Source: Pseudomonadota bacterium
Lineage (GTDB): Bacteria; Pseudomonadota; Gammaproteobacteria; Steroidobacterales; Steroidobacteraceae
NCBI GenBank assembly: GCA_023423935.1
Contig: JAFAEQ010000039.1
Coordinates: 77,422 to 141,421, forward strand
DNA: 64,000 bases
Direction: 5' to 3'
The number at the start of each line of letters is the position of its first letter. The stretch's first letter is position 1. The translations under genes and the position numbers were made by a program. The notes beneath the pieces are model-generated. The model was not told the DNA's origin, made no database searches, and saw only the letters and a list, made by a program, of their open reading frames with translations. Positions 25,824-34,779 of this stretch are shown here, in pieces.

Positions 25824-26561
25824 ATGTTTCCAAAGCATGGTCCGATTAGTTGTCGAGCATGTTGGCCGGCGAACAGCTTTGATAGGGTAATCACAACCAG
25901 CGATGAACGGTTTCGCGTAGTGAACGATCCGGGTTCATGGGGTGCGGAGAATCCAGAGGTTCTAGTCCTGGGCATTTCGAAGGGATTCACGCAGGCGAAT
26001 GAATTCGCCAGCGGTGATTTCGACGCTGTGCCATTCAAGAATTGCCGAGGGCGACTGGGGCTAATTCTCTCTGCTGCGGGCCTGACTGATGCAGGTGCAT
26101 CGATCGACCGGATGATGTCGAGTCATGAGGAGAGATTTGCGTGGGGATCACTTGTGAGGTGCAGCCTCTCAGGACGACGTTCCAAAAGCGATGACTTCGG
26201 CGCAGGGACACCTGATGTCCTTCCGGCATTCAAGCATCCCGAGGCGCGCGAATTTCTGCGTGGTTGTATGAGGCGCTTCTTAGCTCGTCTGCCGGATCGT
26301 ACTCGAACGGTAGTTCTACTGGGGAATGCGGAGCAATACATTGCCACCGTCGCAGATGAGCTCCGTGAGTTGTACCAGGCCAGATATGAACGAGTGAATG
26401 AGGTTGCACATCGGACCGGCCACGTCGTTTGGGTGCATGTAGCTCACCCTTCTCCTGGAAATGGCCACTTCAATAGCTTTATCAATGCAAGCAACGAATC
26501 GCCGCAAGGCCGCAAAAGGGAGCTTGCGAAGGTGGCAGTTTCATTCGGTAGCGTGCCCTGA
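25824..26561 (+). CDS. Uracil-DNA glycosylase-superfamily-like hypothetical protein
   Basis: A 245-residue protein beginning MFPKHGPISCRACWP; CGGGAG lies about nine bases upstream. An early CxxC (SCRACW) is followed by PEVLVLGISKGFTQANEF, a beta strand and glycine loop like UDG motif 1. Later come RTVVLLGNAEQYI and VHVAHPSPGNGHFNSFI; the HPSPGNGH segment recalls the catalytic HPSPL loop of uracil-DNA glycosylases. I infer a UDG-like fold, not activity. It is 31 bp before a second gene on the same strand; both appear in an imported, repeat-rich zone. Annotators may simply call it hypothetical. Confidence 0.7.
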   Translation: MFPKHGPISCRACWPANSFDRVITTSDERFRVVNDPGSWGAENPEVLVLGISKGFTQANEFASGDFDAVPFKNCRGRLGLILSAAGLTDAGASIDRMMSSHEERFAWGSLVRCSLSGRRSKSDDFGAGTPDVLPAFKHPEAREFLRGCMRRFLARLPDRTRTVVLLGNAEQYIATVADELRELYQARYERVNEVAHRTGHVVWVHVAHPSPGNGHFNSFINASNESPQGRKRELAKVAVSFGSVP

Positions 26562-26592
26562 AGAACTGTCGACGTTTCTGTGGGAGGTAATC

Positions 26593-27055
26593 ATGGACCT
26601 GTTTTACTACTGGAAAGATATTGCTTCAGATCTGAAGTCCGGACGGATCGGATGGTTTCAATCTAATCGTGAGAAGCTCGGAAAGCTTGCGGCTGAGAAG
26701 CCCGAGTTCATATGGGCGTTCAAAACTCCTCAGGGTCAGAAAGGCAAGTTGCGCGTAGCGGCGCGACTGGCGTGGTGTCGCGAGCCTGTGAAAGGCATCG
26801 GGAGGCCCCCCCAGTGCTCGATCAGTGATCTACTACGACCCGGCTTCTGTCGATTCGGTTCTTTTCGACGAACACGAAACTGAATCTTGCATTGAGCAGA
26901 TCACTTCGATCATGAGGAGTAGTAGGGAAGTATCGCCAGGCTTCGGGAGCAATTTTCAAGGCGATGCCGGAGTTCATCGGATCCTTTCGGATATCTCCCG
27001 GGAGTTGCAACAAGCGACGAGAAAGCTGGCACCGCTTCGGCTTCAGTTCCCATAG
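26593..27055 (+). pseudogene. Hypothetical protein, frameshifted at a C7 tract
   Basis: The start at 26593 has a textbook GGGAGGTAATC upstream. The first frame reads MDLFYYWKDIASDLKSGRIG and on through FIWAFKTPQGQKGKLRVAAR to about residue 72. At the seven-C run 26805-26811 it slips out of phase and ends at 26883 in RTRN. Skipping one base restores a coherent end: SVIYYDPASVDSVLFDEHE ... ILSDISRELQQATRKLAPL, with stop at 27055. The joined product would be about 153 residues. Possible causes are a true one-base mutation, slippage decoding, or a sequencing error in the homopolymer. Function unknown; it is paired with the UDG-like gene. Confidence 0.65.
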
Positions 27056-27097
27056 AGCTCGCAATCATCTACCTGAGGGTGCGTCAATCTGGCCAAC

Positions 27098-27290
27098 GGT
27101 GCCAGGGCTGGCAAGCCGGGAAACCTCCACGAACGCATCCGAACAGCTGCACTGATGTAAGCAGCTACTGCATACGCTTCGCTTCCTGTGTCATCACTCA
27201 GGACCGCGCGTACTCCTCGAACTCTTCGTCTTCACGTGCCCGGTACGACGTATCACGTGACGTTGCGTGATCACAAACATTCCACGAGCT
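27098..27290. repeat. RAYT 5' stub with REP-like leader (copy B)
   Basis: This copy has a REP-like leader GGCTGGCAAGCCGGGAAACC, then CTCCACGAACGCATCCGAAC, then the start of a RAYT reading frame, here ACTCCTCGAACTCTTCGTCT (TPRTLRLHVPGTTYHVTLRD, initiator ATG changed to ACT). About 26 further residues remain before the similarity ends. The match to copies at 25418 and 29273 is obvious over about 130 bp. It is a dead 5' end or a MITE-like derivative and lies between the frameshifted gene and the AraC gene. Confidence 0.65.
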
Positions 27291-27309
27291 GCCGCGCGAC
27301 TCGAAGAGC

Positions 27310-28143
27310 TCAGGAAACATCTGCCTGTGCATTTCGCCACTCGCGCGGCGACTTGCCACTTTGTGCCTTGAATGCGCGCGACAGAGCGGCCTCGCTGCCG
27401 TAGCCCACGTCCATCGCGATGTGCTTCAGGCTCTTTCCCTGCAGCAGCGCCTTCTGCGCGAGCCCGACGCGCCATTGTTGAAGGTAGGCAGCGGGCGTCA
27501 CGCCGACGGTGTCGCGAAATCCGCTGGCGAATGAGCTGCGGCTCATGCCGCTCACCCGCGCGAGATCTTCGAGCGACCATTCCTTCTGCGGATGTTCGTG
27601 CATGGAGATGATCGCGAGCCGCAGTTGCCGGTGGGCGAGGCCGGCGAGCATGCCGGCGCGCACGCCGTGGCTTTCCATCAACTGGCGCAGCACCTGAATC
27701 AGTACGACTTCGAACAAGCGGTCGAGCATGGCCTGACGGCCGCAGTTCTGTCCGAAGGCTTCGGCGAACAGCAGTTCGAGCACCGCCTCGCTGCCTTCGA
27801 GCTTCGACAGCGGCAAACAGATGAACGACGGCAGCGCGGCTGCGATCGGGTTCGCGCTGCCGCTTTCGAAGCTGAGATTCGCACAAACGAAATCCGCGCC
27901 GCGCTCGGCGTCGGTGAGGAAGCGTCGCGCCATCGGCCGGGGATACAACAGCAGGCTGGGCTCGCGGATGCGCGCGGCGATCTTCGTCCCATGGCGGACA
28001 TCGACATCACCGGAGCGCACCAGATGCAACTGCCCGTATTCACCGCTGCCGTCGATCGTCGTCACGCCACACAACGCGCCCACCTGGAAAGTGCGTGCGC
28101 TCAGTGAAAAGTGGCTGAGCAGCGCCTGCAGGCGGTCGGACAT
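27310..28143 (-). CDS. AraC-family transcriptional regulator (cupin_6 type)
   Basis: A 277-residue regulator starting at the ATG at 28143 (MSDRLQALLSHFSLSARTFQ). Residues 15-170 are the AraC-associated cupin_6 domain. Two helix-turn-helix units follow from about residue 190: WSLEDLARVSGMSRSSFASG and LKHIAMDVGYGSEAALSRAF, ending in KSPREWR, the classical AraC/XylS core. The gene is divergent from the alpha/beta hydrolase gene with about 130 bp between. Relatives with this cupin often activate the divergently encoded hydrolase or oxidoreductase, so it probably controls the hydrolase. Confidence 0.9.
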   Translation of the reverse strand: MSDRLQALLSHFSLSARTFQVGALCGVTTIDGSGEYGQLHLVRSGDVDVRHGTKIAARIREPSLLLYPRPMARRFLTDAERGADFVCANLSFESGSANPIAAALPSFICLPLSKLEGSEAVLELLFAEAFGQNCGRQAMLDRLFEVVLIQVLRQLMESHGVRAGMLAGLAHRQLRLAIISMHEHPQKEWSLEDLARVSGMSRSSFASGFRDTVGVTPAAYLQQWRVGLAQKALLQGKSLKHIAMDVGYGSEAALSRAFKAQSGKSPREWRNAQADVS

Positions 28144-28273
28144 GCGGTTGTACTCCGAATCAAGTTTGATGGACGGAATGTAGCAAATGGTCTCGATCGA
28201 CGCGGCATAGTTCATTCCACGCAAGCGGCGCGGTCGAGGCGCCGGCGGCAAGACCAAAACACACGAGGAGATC

Positions 28274-29212
28274 ATGATGTACGAGTCCATTCGCAACGCT
28301 GCTACGGGCGTCGTAGCCAGTCTGTCCCTGGCCACGGCCGCCGATGCGGCTTCAGCAGCTCAGCCGACGATCGAACGTACGGGGAGTTACATCACCACGC
28401 GCGACGGCGTGCAGCTCTACTACAAGGACTGGGGTCCGCGAAACGGCCCGGTGGTCACGTTCAGCCACGGCTGGCCGTTGAGCTCGGACAGTTGGGAATC
28501 ACAGATGCTGTTCCTGGCCGACCAGGGTTATCGCGTGGTCGCGCATGATCGACGCGGTCACGGCCGATCGAGCCAGCCCTGGGAAGGCAACGACATGGAT
28601 CATTACGCGGACGATCTCGCGACGGTGATCGAGGCGCTGGATCTGCGGGACGCGACGCTGGTCGGCTTCTCCACCGGCGGCGGTGAAGTGGCGCGCTACA
28701 TCGGTCGGCACGGCACGAGCCGGGTGAAGAAGGTGGTGCTGGTCGGCGCGGTGACGCCGCTGATGCTGAAGACGCCGGACAACCCGACGGGCACGCCCAT
28801 CGATGCGTTCGACGGCCTGCGCAAGGCCTCGCTCGACAATCGTTCGCAGCTTTACCTGGACATTGCGTCGGGCCCGTTCTTCGGCTTCAACCGGCCGGGC
28901 GCGAAAGTGTCGCAGGGTTCGATCAACTCCTTCTGGAGCCAGGGCATGCAGGGCGGCCACAAGAACACCTTCGATTCCATCGCGGCGTTCTCGGCGACCG
29001 ACTTCCGCCCGGACCTGAAGAAGTTCAACGTGCCGACGCTGATCGTGCATGGCGATGACGACCAGATCGTGCCGGTCGACAACAGCGCACGCGCCGCCAA
29101 CAAGTTGATCAAAGGCAGCAAGCTGATCATCTACAAGGGCGCCCCGCACGGCATCACCGACACGCACAAGGATCAGCTGAACCAGGATCTGCTGAAATTC
29201 CTGCGCGAGTAA
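28274..29212 (+). CDS. Exported alpha/beta hydrolase (chloroperoxidase-like)
   Basis: A 312-residue hydrolase. Residues 1-30 are a signal sequence ([20 protein letters not shown]). The core shows [15 protein letters not shown] (oxyanion loop), [13 protein letters not shown], nucleophile elbow [14 protein letters not shown] (Ser in GFSTGG), acid in [14 protein letters not shown] and base in [13 protein letters not shown]. These match the cofactor-free haloperoxidase/arylesterase branch. GAGGAG lies just before the ATG ATG pair; either could start. The product should act in the periplasm. A strong terminator follows. Divergent AraC regulator upstream. Confidence 0.92.
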   Translation: MMYESIRNAATGVVASLSLATAADAASAAQPTIERTGSYITTRDGVQLYYKDWGPRNGPVVTFSHGWPLSSDSWESQMLFLADQGYRVVAHDRRGHGRSSQPWEGNDMDHYADDLATVIEALDLRDATLVGFSTGGGEVARYIGRHGTSRVKKVVLVGAVTPLMLKTPDNPTGTPIDAFDGLRKASLDNRSQLYLDIASGPFFGFNRPGAKVSQGSINSFWSQGMQGGHKNTFDSIAAFSATDFRPDLKKFNVPTLIVHGDDDQIVPVDNSARAANKLIKGSKLIIYKGAPHGITDTHKDQLNQDLLKFLRE

Positions 29213-29236
29213 GTGAGAGTCGAGGTCGAGTTCGAG

Positions 29237-29272
29237 AGCCGCGGGCCCGCGCCGCGGCTTTCGCATTTTCGG
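29237..29272 (+). terminator. Rho-independent terminator of the hydrolase gene
   Basis: AGCCGCGG at 29237-29244 pairs with CCGCGGCT at 29252-29259 around a seven-base loop, giving an eight-pair G+C-rich stem. TTTCGCATTTTC follows. It begins 24 bp after the stop of the hydrolase gene. Confidence 0.75.
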
Positions 29273-29462
29273 TGCAGGGCCTGGAAATCGGGGAAGCTCC
29301 ATGAACACATCCGAACTGCTGCAGCGATGTAAGCAGCTACTTAATAGGCTTCGCTTCCTGTGTCATTACTTAGGACACGTATGCCGCGAGCTCTTCGTCT
29401 TCATGTGCCCGATGCGATGTACTTGGTCGATCGAGTTATCCCGGTTTCCCGGCCCGCACTAC
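29273..29462. mobile_element. REP-bounded RAYT-derived MITE (copy C)
   Basis: The left end GGTGCAGGGCCTGGAAATCG is REP-like, and near the right end GTTATCCCGGTTTCCCGGCC is the inverted REP. Between them is the leader shared with copies A and B (CTCCATGAACACATCCGAAC), then ATGCCGCGAGCTCTTCGTCT encoding MPRALRLHVPDAMYLV, a RAYT N-terminal stub. With both REP ends inward-facing it looks like a short element that a RAYT could move in trans. The rest of the gap to 29553 shows nothing. Confidence 0.6.
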
Positions 29463-29553
29463 TCGTGAACTACCGAACTGGCGAATGAGAGGGAGCAGTC
29501 GACGCTTGCTCATCGCTGAGGCTTTGCCGCAATCGTGAGCAGGCGAGCATCAC

Positions 29554-30018
29554 TCATTCATCTGCTGCGCGCGTCGACGAAGTGATTCCGCTGTGAGTGC
29601 TCCCCAACATCGAGCGCCACACAGCCATGCAGCCAAGCCCGATTGGAATGGCCGTGGTCATGATGTCCGCGAGCGTGTGATAGCCCTGATACATCATCAA
29701 CGCCGCATAGGCAGAGCCGATCGCAATGCTTGCGAGCATCCATGGGCGACCGAGATGCCAAAGCGACGACAACAATGCAACGCACACGGCCGTGTGGCCG
29801 CTGTAGTCGAGCGAGTACGCGGGCCAGATGCCGGTGAGGGCATCGAAGGCTTGCCCCGCGTACGCTACGCCAACGCATAACAGTGTTGCTGACACTCGCA
29901 GCCACGGCGACGGCGAGCGCGACCGATAAGCCCGCAGCCATGGCAATGACAGGGCCAGCAAGGCCAACGTCGGGTTCACGCTGTCAGCTACATGATCCAA
30001 CACGTCGTAAGTAGTCAA
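29554..30018 (-). CDS. Small PAP2-like membrane protein
   Basis: A 154-residue, four- to five-helix inner-membrane protein. It contains YSGHTAVCVALLSSLW and MYQGYHTLADIMTTAIPIG, which resemble the SGH and later histidine motifs of lipid phosphatases of the PAP2 family; the KX6RP motif is not seen, so activity is doubtful. No ATG is available near the front; TTG at 30018 is used because GAGGG precedes it and protein-like sequence begins there. The C-terminal tail is polar. No operon partner. Confidence 0.65.
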   Translation of the reverse strand: MTTYDVLDHVADSVNPTLALLALSLPWLRAYRSRSPSPWLRVSATLLCVGVAYAGQAFDALTGIWPAYSLDYSGHTAVCVALLSSLWHLGRPWMLASIAIGSAYAALMMYQGYHTLADIMTTAIPIGLGCMAVWRSMLGSTHSGITSSTRAADE

Positions 30019-30219
30019 CCCTCGATTCCTTTCTCCGCACTCGAGTGCGACGGGCTGAAATGATCCGCGCGGATCGCGCTAACGGTTGTGAAGTTTGCGC
30101 TATTCGATCTGCGCCTCGCTGCAGCTCTTAACACCTGCTGCGGCGAGACGGTCGTATGTTCGCTCGTGTCCGCCACGTGGCGCTCGACACGCGCCGCTTT
30201 CCAACAGCTCTGGCTTCAC

Positions 30220-30366
30220 ATGAGTCCTGAGAATTTTCTCGCCTTCGCCGGTACTACCGCCATCCTGACGGTGACGCCGGGTCTCGATACCGCCGTCGTA
30301 CATCGTACGGCTGCGCTCTCCGGATCGCGCGGTATCGGCGTCGGATTGCATGTGACTCAAAGGTAG
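30220..30366 (+). pseudogene. N-terminal stub of a LysE-family exporter
   Basis: Forty-eight residues starting MSPENFLAFAGTTAILTVTP and continuing GLDTAVVHRTAALSGSR. This is the first membrane helix and loop of LysE/RhtB amino-acid exporters (family length about 205). It ends at a stop after VGLHVTQR with no continuation in any frame that I can see, so it is a truncated remnant. Confidence 0.6.
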
Positions 30367-30488
30367 GGTGCCCAGATGATCGATGCATTCCTTCTGTTCA
30401 CGACTTCGCCGGCATGTCGCCATCACGTGTGCATATGCCGCGTCACGCCGATCGCAAAGTTACGGCAGCGTCGCGAGCGAGGTCTTCC

Positions 30489-31037
30489 GTGAATCTGTGG
30501 TTCCGTCTGCTGCTGACGTGTGTGATCGGCTGGCGCCGCTCGCGAGTTCATGTGATCGGGCAGTGCTCAACACCCTTCATCGTGATGCCGAGCGATCTCG
30601 ACGCGCTGGGACACGTGAATAATGGCAAGTACTTCTCCCTCATGGATGTCGCACGCGTCGATCACGCGATTCGCTCCCGCTACGTCTCGGTCTTCCGGCG
30701 CCGAGCCTGGTGGCCGGTGGTCGTGGCTTCGACGATTCAGTTCCATCGCGCGCTGCTGCCGTTTCGCAGATTCGCGATCGAAACCCAGCTCATCGGCTGG
30801 GACGAGACCACGTTCTTCGTGCGCCACCGAGTGGTGTGCAACGACGCAAGTCGGACATTGAGCGCCGAGGCGGTCGTGCGCGCCGTGATCCGCAGCTCAG
30901 CCGGAAACGTCGCGACCCGAGACGTTGCCAACGCTTTGGGCGTGATGGTGCCAGCAGCGCCGATGCCTGTCTGGATCGCCCGCTGGGCAGGTTCGCTCGA
31001 CGAGCTTCGCGTGGAGCAGAAACGGAGAGCTGCATGA
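30489..31037 (+). CDS. Thioesterase-like (hot-dog fold) protein
   Basis: A 182-residue protein. The frame stays open to 30414, but the family signature begins at VNLWFRLLLTCVIGWRRSRV, so the GTG at 30489 with AGG six bases upstream is preferred. The hot-dog motif is FIVMPSDLDALGHVNNGKYF, with the D..GHVNN active-site pattern of 4HBT acyl-CoA thioesterases. LMDVARVDHAI and FVRHRVVCNDASR match the second strand and helix. Predicted cytosolic or membrane-associated acyl thioesterase; substrate unknown. Confidence 0.8.
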   Translation: MNLWFRLLLTCVIGWRRSRVHVIGQCSTPFIVMPSDLDALGHVNNGKYFSLMDVARVDHAIRSRYVSVFRRRAWWPVVVASTIQFHRALLPFRRFAIETQLIGWDETTFFVRHRVVCNDASRTLSAEAVVRAVIRSSAGNVATRDVANALGVMVPAAPMPVWIARWAGSLDELRVEQKRRAA

Positions 31038-31239
31038 ACTCCCGCGACCATTCGCTAAAAAAGCCAGATCGCCATGAAGCCTTGATCTCTGGTGAACCGA
31101 TCCGATGCTCAACAGAAGCAGACTTCGGTGTCAGGCGTTGTTGCTCATCGGTTCGAGTCCTTGTCACTGAGCCGAGTCACCGATCACGCACATAGGGCAG
31201 CCAGGACTCTCACGGATGCCCATCCCGCTCTACGTCCGT

Positions 31240-32682
31240 CTACTCCTTCGCCCAATTAAACCCATGGCCGAAGTAGTTGGCGATCGCCAGACCACCGGCC
31301 ACGCTCGTGAACGGATCATGCATGGCGACCTTGGCGGGGAACATGGAGTCCAGCAGTGTCTTCACCGCGACGATCAACGATGACCCACCCGTGCGAATGA
31401 TGACGTTGATATCAGTGCGCTGCAGCCCAACGTGCATAAGCAAGTTGTCAATGAGCTGACGTACGTTCTCGAGCTCGTCACTCAGAATGTCGTCGAGCTG
31501 TGCTCGTGTGAAGGGCACGTGCAGGTTCAGCTCGGGGATATCGATGACGGTGGCGGTCGTCTCGGATAGCTCCGCCTTGGCGCGTTTGATTGCCTGGAAA
31601 CAGTTGTAGCTGTAGTTGAACGAGATCAGATCTTTCAATCGCTCGAACTTCACTGCCGACGGCCCGCCCGCGGCCACTGCCTCTACAGCCATCGCGCGAG
31701 TCCGGTTCTCGTTGAGCATGTGCGTGATGGGCCAGTTGAGCAGGCCCGTTTCGAACTCGTGGAACGGGAAGGGCGTCTCGATCAGACGACCCTCGACGCG
31801 TCGTGCATACCACTCGCCTTCACCGAGCAACGGGAACAGCACGCGTCGGAAGATCAGTTGATCGATGCGATTGCCGCCAAGGCCAATGCCGTCGGTGCCC
31901 AGTACTTCGAATCGCATACCGTCAAATCTGACGACGCTGATGTCGAGCGTGCCGCCACCAAAGTCGACGGTGAGTGCGATGCCTTGTTCGGAAGGGCGCG
32001 CACGCCAGAGATAGCTCAGCGTCGCCGCCACCGGCTCTGGATAGAAGTGCACATCCTTGAACCGCGCATGCCGATAAGCCTCCAGCAGGCGTTCGGTCGC
32101 GATGGTGTTGCCGTCGGCATGCCTGCCCTCGAAGTTCACAGGTCGACCGGCGTGAACGGATTGCACACGTTGTTTCGTTTGACGCTCGATCGCTTCTCGC
32201 ATGCGCACCAGCACCGGCGTGATCAGTGCGACCAATCGGAACGGCTTCGCGAAGACGGACAACCGATCGATACTCCGATCGCCGAGCAAGCGCTTCAGAC
32301 CGTGAAAGAGCCGACCGGGTAACGTTCGATCAACGAGCTGCCCATAGACGAGATTGCGCTCGGTATCGAGCTGCGGATTGTCACTACCCAGATCTCCGCC
32401 GCCGAGCGAGGTCGACATCTCGCCAATGACTTCCGGCACCAACTCGACCAGACGTCCGCGATTCTCTTCGACGTACTGATCGATCGCGTCAGACCCTGTG
32501 ATCGCGCTGTAGCTGCGATCCAGGTGAATCGCCGTCGGCATCACAGGATCAACACCTTCGAGCGCGATATAGCGCAGCGTCGTCCCATCGAACCACGCCG
32601 CAGCTGAGTTCGATGTACCGAAGTCCAATCCAACGCCGATCCGCCTTTCGTCGTTACCGCCTGTCATCAACGATTCGCTCAC
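31240..32682 (-). CDS. Hsp70-family ATPase (YegD-like)
   Basis: A 480-residue actin-fold ATPase. VGLDFGTSNSAAAWF is phosphate loop 1, TVDFGGGTLDISVVRF is phosphate loop 2, and IRTGGSSLIVAVKTLL is the adenosine motif. A C-terminal substrate-binding domain as in DnaK is missing; the length matches YegD-type short Hsp70 relatives, which are chaperone-like but little studied. FYPEPVAATLSYLW also fits the family (EPxAAA). The start is near TTTGAACAGGTGAGCG. No operon partner; a repeat element starts about 16 bp upstream. Confidence 0.9.
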   Translation of the reverse strand: MSESLMTGGNDERRIGVGLDFGTSNSAAAWFDGTTLRYIALEGVDPVMPTAIHLDRSYSAITGSDAIDQYVEENRGRLVELVPEVIGEMSTSLGGGDLGSDNPQLDTERNLVYGQLVDRTLPGRLFHGLKRLLGDRSIDRLSVFAKPFRLVALITPVLVRMREAIERQTKQRVQSVHAGRPVNFEGRHADGNTIATERLLEAYRHARFKDVHFYPEPVAATLSYLWRARPSEQGIALTVDFGGGTLDISVVRFDGMRFEVLGTDGIGLGGNRIDQLIFRRVLFPLLGEGEWYARRVEGRLIETPFPFHEFETGLLNWPITHMLNENRTRAMAVEAVAAGGPSAVKFERLKDLISFNYSYNCFQAIKRAKAELSETTATVIDIPELNLHVPFTRAQLDDILSDELENVRQLIDNLLMHVGLQRTDINVIIRTGGSSLIVAVKTLLDSMFPAKVAMHDPFTSVAGGLAIANYFGHGFNWAKE

Positions 32683-32697
32683 CTGTTCAAATTAGGG

Positions 32698-33178
32698 TGC
32701 GCCTGCTTTGGCCGTCATCCCGGCGAAGGCCTGGCGAAGGCCGGGATCTTCTGCGGGATTCGCGTTGGTCAGGGGCTGGACCCCGGCCTTCGCCGGGGTG
32801 ACCCCTCAGGGCCTTCGCCGGGGTGACCCCTTAGGGCCTACGCCGGGGTGACCCTTTAGGGCCTTCGCCGGGGTGACCCCTCAGGGCCTTCGCTGGGGTG
32901 ACCCCTTAACGGCCTTCGCCGGGGTGACCCTCAGGGCCTTCGCCGGGGTGACCCCTTAGGGCCTACGCCGGGGTGACCCTTTAGGGCCTACGCCGGGGTG
33001 ACCCTTTAGGGCCTTCGCCGGGGTGACCCCTCAGGGCCTTTGCCGGGGTGACCCGTCAGGGCCTTCGCCGGGGTGACCACAGGGTCTACGCCGGGGTGAC
33101 CCCTTAGGGCCTACGCCGGGGTGACCCTCGCGGCCTACGCCGGGGTGACATCAATACTGAATCGGCTGTTACAGGCCA
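32698..33178 (+). mobile_element. CTAG MITE with 15-copy 25-bp array (copy 2)
   Basis: The right end is intact: CAATACTGAATCGGCTGTTACAGGCCA, then CTAG at 33179-33182. The left inverted repeat is lost; similarity to copy 3 begins at CTGCTTTGG (about 32708). From 32791 the word CGCCGGGGTGACCC recurs at 32816, 32841, 32866, 32891, 32917, 32941, 32966, 32991, 33016, 33041, 33066, 33089, 33114 and 33138: fifteen units, mostly 25 bp. The variable tail of each unit is CCTCAGG, CTTAGGG, TTTAGGG or similar. The flanking TAG is the stop codon of the Dabb gene. Confidence 0.8.
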
Positions 33179-33472
33179 CTAGTTCTCGTGAAAATCCACA
33201 GAGCCCACCTCGGCCACTTGTGGATTGTTGAACGCCATCAAGGCCTGATGTGCCGGGTGAATCTGGTATTCGCGCAGTTCTTCGAGCGAAGTGAAACTCA
33301 TCGCGAGCATGACGTCCCAACTGCGCGCGGTGTGTAGCACGTCGCGGCCGACTTCGAGATTGCGCATCGTGGGAATGCTAGCGGGCAAGGCGCGCGTCAT
33401 CCGAAGAAATTCGTCGATGTGCGCATCGCTCGTGCCCGGCTTGTACTTGATGAACACGAAGTGTCTCAGCAT
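33179..33472 (-). CDS. Dabb-domain (stress-responsive A/B barrel) protein
   Basis: A 97-residue ferredoxin-like alpha/beta barrel protein: MLRHFVFIKYKPGTSDAHID, NLEVGRDVLHTARSWDVMLA, YQIHPAHQALMAF. These are the family's strand-helix landmarks (H.V.F.K, W..vl...F, HP.H). Some Dabb proteins bind or cyclise small aromatic or polyketide substrates. Its ATG lies inside the last codons of the upstream monooxygenase (overlap of seven bases), so the pair is coupled and probably serves one small-molecule pathway. The stop codon TAG is the CTAG next to a mobile element. Confidence 0.88.
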   Translation of the reverse strand: MLRHFVFIKYKPGTSDAHIDEFLRMTRALPASIPTMRNLEVGRDVLHTARSWDVMLAMSFTSLEELREYQIHPAHQALMAFNNPQVAEVGSVDFHEN

Positions 33473-34779
33473 GTCACTTCGCTCGGGACGGCTCGGCGCA
33501 CTTGCGCGCCGGCGGGGATGAGCGGCGCCGCGGTATTGAGCTTCTCCGCTGCGAAGCCTGCAGCCACCTTGTAGCGGTGCATGAATTCGTCGCGCTCAGA
33601 CTTAGGGATGACGTCGTCGATCTTGTCGAACACGCCGCCGCAGCGGTCGTCGAGCAGATTGAGCAGGCCGAAAGGACCCGCGCCGCGATTGCGCAGGATC
33701 AAGGGCGATATTTCCGGGCGCAGCTTCTCGTCGTAAGCCGCGAGTGCCGCGGCATTGATGCCATGCTCGAGCAGCGCGGCGCCGAGCACGCGTGCGTCGA
33801 CGATCGCCTGGCTCGCGCCGTTGGATCCGGTCGGATACATCACGTGCGCGGCGTCACCGAGCAGCACGACATTGCCATCGCGCCAGGTGTCTACGGGTTC
33901 ACGATCGACCATCGGATACTCGAACACTTCGCGCGCGCCGCGAATCATGGCGGGAATGTCGATCCAGTCGTAATTCCACTGCGTGAAGTGATGGATGAAA
34001 TCCTCGTGCTTCACACGCTTGTTCCAGTCGCCTTCGGGCCAGCCGTCTTTATTGTCGACGGTGATTTCCGCGATCCAGTTGATATCGGCGAGTCCAGTCT
34101 CCGGATCCGGTGCCGAGATCGGATAGAACACGATGCGGTGACGATGCGTGCCCAGTCCCACGAACGAGGCGCCCGTACGAATCGGTTTGCCTTGGCTGAC
34201 GCCGCGCCACATGATCGCGCCGCCCCACTGAATCGGTGGCTGCGCAGGATGCATCTGCTGGCGCACAGCCGAATGCAAGCCGTCGGCGGCGATAAGTAAG
34301 CTTCCCGTCACTTCCGAACGCAGACCCGCGCGGTCTTGCAACAGCGCGCTGACACCGTTGCCATCAGCGTGATTGCGATAGCCGGTGACCCTCGCGCCAG
34401 TGCTGATCGCCTGCGGTCCGAGCCGTTCGAGCACCGCGCGATACAGCAGCATCTGGAGTTTGCCGCGATGTACGGAGTACTGCGGCCAGTTGTAGCCGGC
34501 ACGCAAACCGCGCGGCTCGGTGTAAACATCGTGGCCGTTGAGTCCGACCAGCGCCCATTCCTGAGTCTCGATACCGATCGTCGCGAGCGAGTCCTGCCTA
34601 AGGCCCAGCTCGTAGAGCTCGCGCACGGCATTGGGTTGCAGGTTGATGCCCACTCCCAGCGGCTTGAGGTCGGCGACCGTTTCGAATATGCGGCACGGCA
34701 CGCCGATCTGGTGCAGCGTGAGCGCAGCGCTGAGACCGCCGATACCGGCGCCCGCGATCAGAACCGGACGGTTGTTCAT
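33466..34779 (-). CDS. FAD-dependent aromatic monooxygenase (PhzS-like)
   Basis: A 437-residue group A flavoprotein hydroxylase. The N-terminal dinucleotide fold is VLIAGAGIGGLSAAL (GxGxxG), the second motif is LLIAADGLHSAVRQQM (DG), and the FAD ribityl motif is VVLLGDAAHVMYPTGSNGAS. The PhzS-like arrangement LQPNAVRELYELGL and YSVHRGKLQMLL is also present. Enzymes of this type hydroxylate phenazines, salicylates or similar rings with NAD(P)H and O2. Coupled with the Dabb gene and preceded by a short overlapping frame. Confidence 0.92.
   Translation of the reverse strand: MNNRPVLIAGAGIGGLSAALTLHQIGVPCRIFETVADLKPLGVGINLQPNAVRELYELGLRQDSLATIGIETQEWALVGLNGHDVYTEPRGLRAGYNWPQYSVHRGKLQMLLYRAVLERLGPQAISTGARVTGYRNHADGNGVSALLQDRAGLRSEVTGSLLIAADGLHSAVRQQMHPAQPPIQWGGAIMWRGVSQGKPIRTGASFVGLGTHRHRIVFYPISAPDPETGLADINWIAEITVDNKDGWPEGDWNKRVKHEDFIHHFTQWNYDWIDIPAMIRGAREVFEYPMVDREPVDTWRDGNVVLLGDAAHVMYPTGSNGASQAIVDARVLGAALLEHGINAAALAAYDEKLRPEISPLILRNRGAGPFGLLNLLDDRCGGVFDKIDDVIPKSERDEFMHRYKVAAGFAAEKLNTAAPLIPAGAQVRRAVPSEVTC

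Noticed and set aside
31090..31190. tRNA suggested by GGTTCGAGTCC at 31144-31154
   Set aside because: The T-arm stem does not pair (ATCGG against CCTTG), and no acceptor or anticodon arm can be built around it.
32785..33150. CRISPR array suggested by 25-bp regular repeats
   Set aside because: The units abut directly with no unique spacers, and variation is point-wise; no cas genes are near. It is a tandem array inside a mobile element.
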